From Siphonodentalium dalli (taxonomy: Eukaryota > Mollusca > Scaphopoda > Gadilida > Siphonodentaliidae), in the NCBI GenBank assembly GCA_032622095.1, contig CP136064.1, positions 259,203,863-259,267,862 on the forward strand: 64,000 nt of DNA. Reading direction: 5' to 3'. The notes beneath the pieces are model-generated. The model was not told the origin of the DNA. It saw only the letters and a program-made list of their open reading frames with translations, and made no database searches. Both the position numbers and the translations under genes were made by a program. Below, piece by piece: positions 60,772 to 64,000 of this stretch; position 1 is the first letter of the stretch, and each line of letters starts with the position of its first letter.

Positions 60772-60850
60772 CTGAGATCGCCTGAAGAAAAATGGCCGAT
60801 CTATTCTAAAAATAGCCCGTAAAAATGTCCCAATTGATTGTATGTATTAT
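60772..60850 (-). promoter_or_regulatory. Possible transcription start region
   Basis: This is the stretch immediately upstream of the candidate ATG. It contains a few CpGs and a T-rich CTATTTTTAGAATA motif but no clear TATA box. It is inferred only from the position of exon 1. Confidence 0.2.
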
Positions 60851-61008
60851 ATCATAAATATCAAAATAAAATCAATATTAATTGATAGAAGTGTTTCCGG
60901 ACAGGGGTCTTCGATTCATATTTATTATTTTATATCCACGAAACTATAGAACACTAATGAAAAAGAGCATAGCACTTTAACATGCATCTCTAGTAACAAT
61001 AATTCACT

Positions 61009-61220
61009 TTAACCCTCTCATTACGGGAACTGCGCTGATGCAGCATTAAAGATCCAAAGAACATTTGCCAGTGCATTCTCTTATATATCCAAGTCTCCCA
61101 TAGGGAGCCTCGGATATATAAGAGAATGCACTGGCCTTTGGGAGACTTGCATATATAAGATAATGCATTGGTACTGGGTTTTCGCAGACTGTCAGGATGC
61201 TCCAGTCATGGAAGGGCTAA
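61009..61220. mobile_element. TTAA-type MITE with hairpin
   Basis: TTAACCCTCTCATTACGGG left and CCAGTCATGGAAGGGCTAA right, with CTCTTATATATCC hairpin arms. It lies in the intergenic space. Confidence 0.82.
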
Positions 61221-61439
61221 GGTGTATTTGCAATATTCTTCAGTCATATATCAGGTCTGTATGGCAAAACGGCATATTAGCATGTAAATGATATACTAAA
61301 TTTCATGGGTCGATTATTATTTCAGATATCTTCGGACAACAAACAACAAATGTTTCGAACAGACGGACGAAAAGACGGAAGAACATATAAAAATAATTTT
61401 TTGTTGTCCTCCAGGCCTCAAAATATGAAGCCGGATATT

Positions 61440-61630
61440 GCAGAATGAGGTCCCCAGAGGGTTAATTTAGTGACTCTACACCGCACAATGGGCTAGCATC
61501 AGTAAATTCACCCTCTGGGGACATCATCCTCCTTAAGCCTCATCTTCTCTGGAAAGTATCTTCATTATCAAATTAGCAAGTTTTTTTTAGTTTCTCAATA
61601 TCCCCAAATTGGCAGATGACACAATGCATA
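61440..61630. mobile_element. hAT-type MITE fragment
   Basis: GAATGAGGTCCCCAGAGGG and CACCCTCTGGGGACATCATC arms, then CCCCAAATTGGCAGATGAC. The right half is absent. Confidence 0.75.
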
Positions 61631-62559
61631 AAGGACCTTCCACAAAGCGTTTGTGCATGGCATGCCATGCAATACGTGCAGTTCATCTTCTGGAGGCAAT
61701 GGGAGCTTGCACACAACGTGCTTTGCGAGTGAATCATTTCGCTCGTTCCTTATGGTGATTGTTCGGTAAATTCTGTCGTTCGCAATTATGGTATAATTTT
61801 GAAGACACTGGAAGCAATGGGTGTTTACACACAATGTGCATTATGACCGCGTTTACAAATGACTGCTTATGTGGCTACGATTTTGTGAAATGGATATTTA
61901 TGTTACTAATTTCTGTTACATGGCTAGCCAAAACATGTGAACCCTAAAAAATTATCTATTTGGCTTAATCCGCCTATTTAATTTAGAAGTCACTCAAAAG
62001 TGGGAAACTAAAAGTCCATTGATTTAGACATCCATGATCTGTCAATAGGAGGTGTTCGGACAGTTATGGGGCTAGTCACCCAATCACGGACCTGTCAGTT
62101 TCTCCTATTCCACTGTCCTAGTTGCGGTATGCAAGTTTTTGACTTTCAATCAGCTTCTTTTGCTATAATTCTAACATGTTATGATTCCATAATCTGAAAT
62201 TTTATCACTATCAACTACTTGATAACCACATAAAATTTTATGGCTACTTGAGAAGCCACATAAAAATTAGAGACACATAATTATTTTAGCCACATAACTC
62301 ATAGGCACATATCTACCCATTTGTTACTCCGTCCAGTATAGAATGAAGACACTGGAAGCAGTTTTGGGTCTAGGTTAGTATTGGACTGAGATCGCTTCAC
62401 CATGCAGTCATTTAAAAAAAAAAATACTGGAATAACAAAAATACCTGAGTTCAATGAAACAATGGGTTACCACCGAAAACGTTGCTGTAGAAAACGCATT
62501 TTCCCCAGCGATATGGAGAGACCTTAATTGAGGTGCTAATTTTTGGTGCACATCCCCAT

Positions 62560-62940
62560 TTTCACCATCTGGGAATTTAAATATGTGTCTGGGTGTCCCA
62601 TAGCAGATGAGGCCATGCAGAATGAGGTGCCCAGAGGGTGAATTTGCAGAATGAGGTGCCCAGAGGGTGAATTTGGTTACAACAGTAATGCCCTACATCA
62701 TCGACTCCTTAACCACAGCAGAATTATGGGTAATTTTTCAGGATTTAGTTGGAAATATGGCTTGTTGCCATTCATCGGAAAGCTCTCGGGGAGAGCTTTT
62801 CGAATGGCAACAAGCCAAATTTCTGACTAAATCCTGAAAAGTTACCAATAATTATGCTGTGGTTAAGAAGTCGATTATTTAGGGCATTACTGCATGTGGG
62901 TACCTCATTCTGCAAATGTCCGGCACCATATTTTCAGACA
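62560..62940. mobile_element. hAT-type MITE fragment carrying a palindromic TA MITE
   Basis: The outer pieces are GAATGAGGTGCCCAGAGGG and GGTACCTCATTCTGCAAATG. Between them the palindromic MITE occupies about 62681-62894. Confidence 0.85.
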
Positions 62941-62990
62941 TTTAGTCCTCCAAAAATCTTTTCGAGCGACAATTAAGGAAAGACTCATCC

Positions 62991-63252
62991 TTAACCCTTT
63001 CATGATGGGAGCTGTGCTGGTGCAGCATTGAATACCCTATGCCAGTGCATTCTCATATATATGTGAGTCTCCCATAGGGAGCCTTGCATATTAAGATTAT
63101 GCACCGGCTTACAAGGTCAATGTAAATATTGTTAGGCCAATATATTCTCTCATATATATAGACGCTCCCCATGGAGACTCGCATATATAAGAGAATGCAT
63201 TGGCACACATTTTTCGCAAAATTTCAGGAAGTTCCAGTCATGAAAGGGTTAA
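62991..63252. mobile_element. TTAA-type MITE in the duplicated stop codon of the FEM1-like gene
   Basis: TTAACCCTTTCATGATGGG left and CAGTCATGAAAGGGTTAA right. The right TTAA (63249-63252) is part of the second stop codon copy (CTT TAA). Two CTCTTATAT-type hairpins inside. Confidence 0.88.
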
Positions 63253-63365
63253 AGGTTGAAGTTGTTGCTGTCTGCATTGTGAACACTTATGAACGGTGTC
63301 AGTAGTTAAAGGTTATAGTTGTTGCTGTCTGCATCGTGAACACTTATGAACGGTGTCAGTAGTTT
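63249..63365 (-). repeat. In-frame tandem duplication of the FEM1-like C-terminus and stop
   Basis: Two 57-bp copies (63309-63365 and 63252-63308) each encode a peptide ending SVHDADSNNYNL-stop or SVHNADSNNFNL-stop. The period is 19 codons, so readthrough of the first stop would add the same 18-residue tail again. The second stop carries the TTAA into which the MITE at 62991-63252 is inserted. Confidence 0.85.
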
Positions 63366-64000
63366 GGGAACATCTACTCTGTCTCTGTAAGGAATTTTAT
63401 TCCTAGTCAAAACTTGAGCACATAAGCACTGCAGTGATGGCCTGAATATTTTGGGTAACTGTGGAAACAATTGAATCATTTGTTTGTACGACCCCCAATC
63501 ACGGTCCGCAGGAATGTCCAGGTGAGCTCCGTAAGATACCATTAGTTTGAGAATGGAGAAAATGACCTCGGATTCTTGTTCAGAAATGTCACGATCTGGA
63601 ATAATGAACAAAGCTGGAAAACCATTCTTGTCTCGATGATTTACTTTCGCTCCTCTTTCAAGCAAAAATTTTGTAACGCGATAACTTTTTTGTATGGCTT
63701 CCAAAACTTTATCACTGTCAATCAAGAAATCATTGAAAACACCCCATAGTGCCTGGTGAATATCTCCGCATGTTTCATGCAGAATGCCCCGCCCCCAGTA
63801 GTCGGTTGGATTCACGGCACACACATTACGCACCACAGTATCCACTGTCTCCGTGTGGTATGAGTCAGCTGCTTCAATCATGTTGACCCAGTTGTGAATG
63901 AACACCATGAATATGTTTTTCACTTCACACATATAACAGTGGGATAAGGTAAATCTCATTTCATCTAGTTTAATAAAAGTTAAGCCCGTGCTTTTTAGGC
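63306..64000 (-). CDS. FEM1-like protein, terminal exon (partial, 5' part outside window)
   Basis: The frame is open from the right edge of the window to TAA at 63306, about 230 codons. The middle holds ankyrin units: TKFLLERGAKVNHRDKNG and LKLMVSYGAHLDIP. The C-terminus reads SLQCLCAQVLTRNKIPYRD and ends with FISVH, matching the FEM1 ending LxCLAAxxIxxxxIPYxxxxPxxLxxFxxxH. FEM1 proteins are substrate receptors of CUL2 ubiquitin ligases that read C-terminal degrons; this motif is the VHL-box-like part. The upstream start and other exons are not in the window, so which FEM1 paralogue it is cannot be said. The last 19 codons including the stop are tandemly duplicated downstream. The gene runs in the same direction as the ankyrin-GH20 gene and ends about 2.5 kb before it. 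Confidence 0.8.
   Translation of the reverse strand, partial: LKSTGLTFIKLDEMRFTLSHCYMCEVKNIFMVFIHNWVNMIEAADSYHTETVDTVVRNVCAVNPTDYWGRGILHETCGDIHQALWGVFNDFLIDSDKVLEAIQKSYRVTKFLLERGAKVNHRDKNGFPALFIIPDRDISEQESEVIFSILKLMVSYGAHLDIPADRDWGSYKQMIQLFPQLPKIFRPSLQCLCAQVLTRNKIPYRDRVDVPKLLTPFISVHDADSNNYNL

Noticed and set aside
61595-61834. 79-codon minus-strand frame with an AG acceptor (CLQNYTIIANDRIYRTI)
   Set aside because: It lies between the two genes, partly inside a MITE fragment, has no good donor and no phase partner.

Overview
The window looks like animal nuclear DNA, most likely from a mollusc or another lophotrochozoan. It is AT-rich, has short exons with GT-AG introns, and is crowded with MITEs, tandem repeats, two tRNA-derived SINEs and the 3' end of a LINE. 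There are no operons, CRISPR arrays, rRNA or tRNA genes. The taxon is inferred from repeat style and gene content and is not proven.

One large gene fills about 53 kb of the minus strand, from a candidate start codon at 60771 to a stop codon at 7740. I assembled 24 exons (numbered 2 to 25) whose splice sites and intron phases all agree. They encode 953 residues, and a candidate exon 1 adds the N-terminus. The product has ankyrin repeats, a polar linker, and then a complete glycoside hydrolase family 20 (GH20)-like unit: N-terminal domain, TIM barrel and helical C-terminal region. The GH20 catalytic Asp-Glu pair appears to be replaced by Arg-Leu, so the protein may bind sugar rather than cut it.

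A second gene, FEM1-like (ankyrin repeats and a C-terminal VHL-box-like motif), enters from the right edge on the same strand and ends at 63306. It is only partly in the window.

Layout by position: 1-7739 is intergenic and repeat-filled. 7740-16401 holds exons 25-20 (end of the barrel and C-terminal helices). 16402-17119 is a 30-bp minisatellite grown from the exon 20 acceptor. 21438-41310 holds exons 19-10 (GH20). 43149-59910 holds exons 9-2 (linker and ankyrins). 60694-60771 is candidate exon 1. 60.8-63.3 kb is intergenic, and 63306-64000 is the FEM1-like terminal exon.

The most unusual feature is that exon edges of the ankyrin-GH20 gene are repeatedly duplicated. Exons 2, 4, 8 and 12 have tandem copies of the 5' splice site. 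Exons 16, 20 and 23 have tandem copies of the 3' splice site. Exon 17 has a dispersed broken copy. The exon 20 case is extreme: 24 acceptor copies spaced by multiples of three bases, with an open frame throughout, so acceptor choice could add up to 236 residues. The last exon of the FEM1-like gene shows the same tendency, with its last 19 codons including the stop duplicated in frame.

At least four MITE groups recur: a hAT-type group with 8-bp target duplications, a TA-flanked near-perfect palindrome, several TTAA-flanked piggyBac-type families sharing one hairpin module, and long elements with internal 160-bp tandem units. Some sit within about 15 bases of splice sites.
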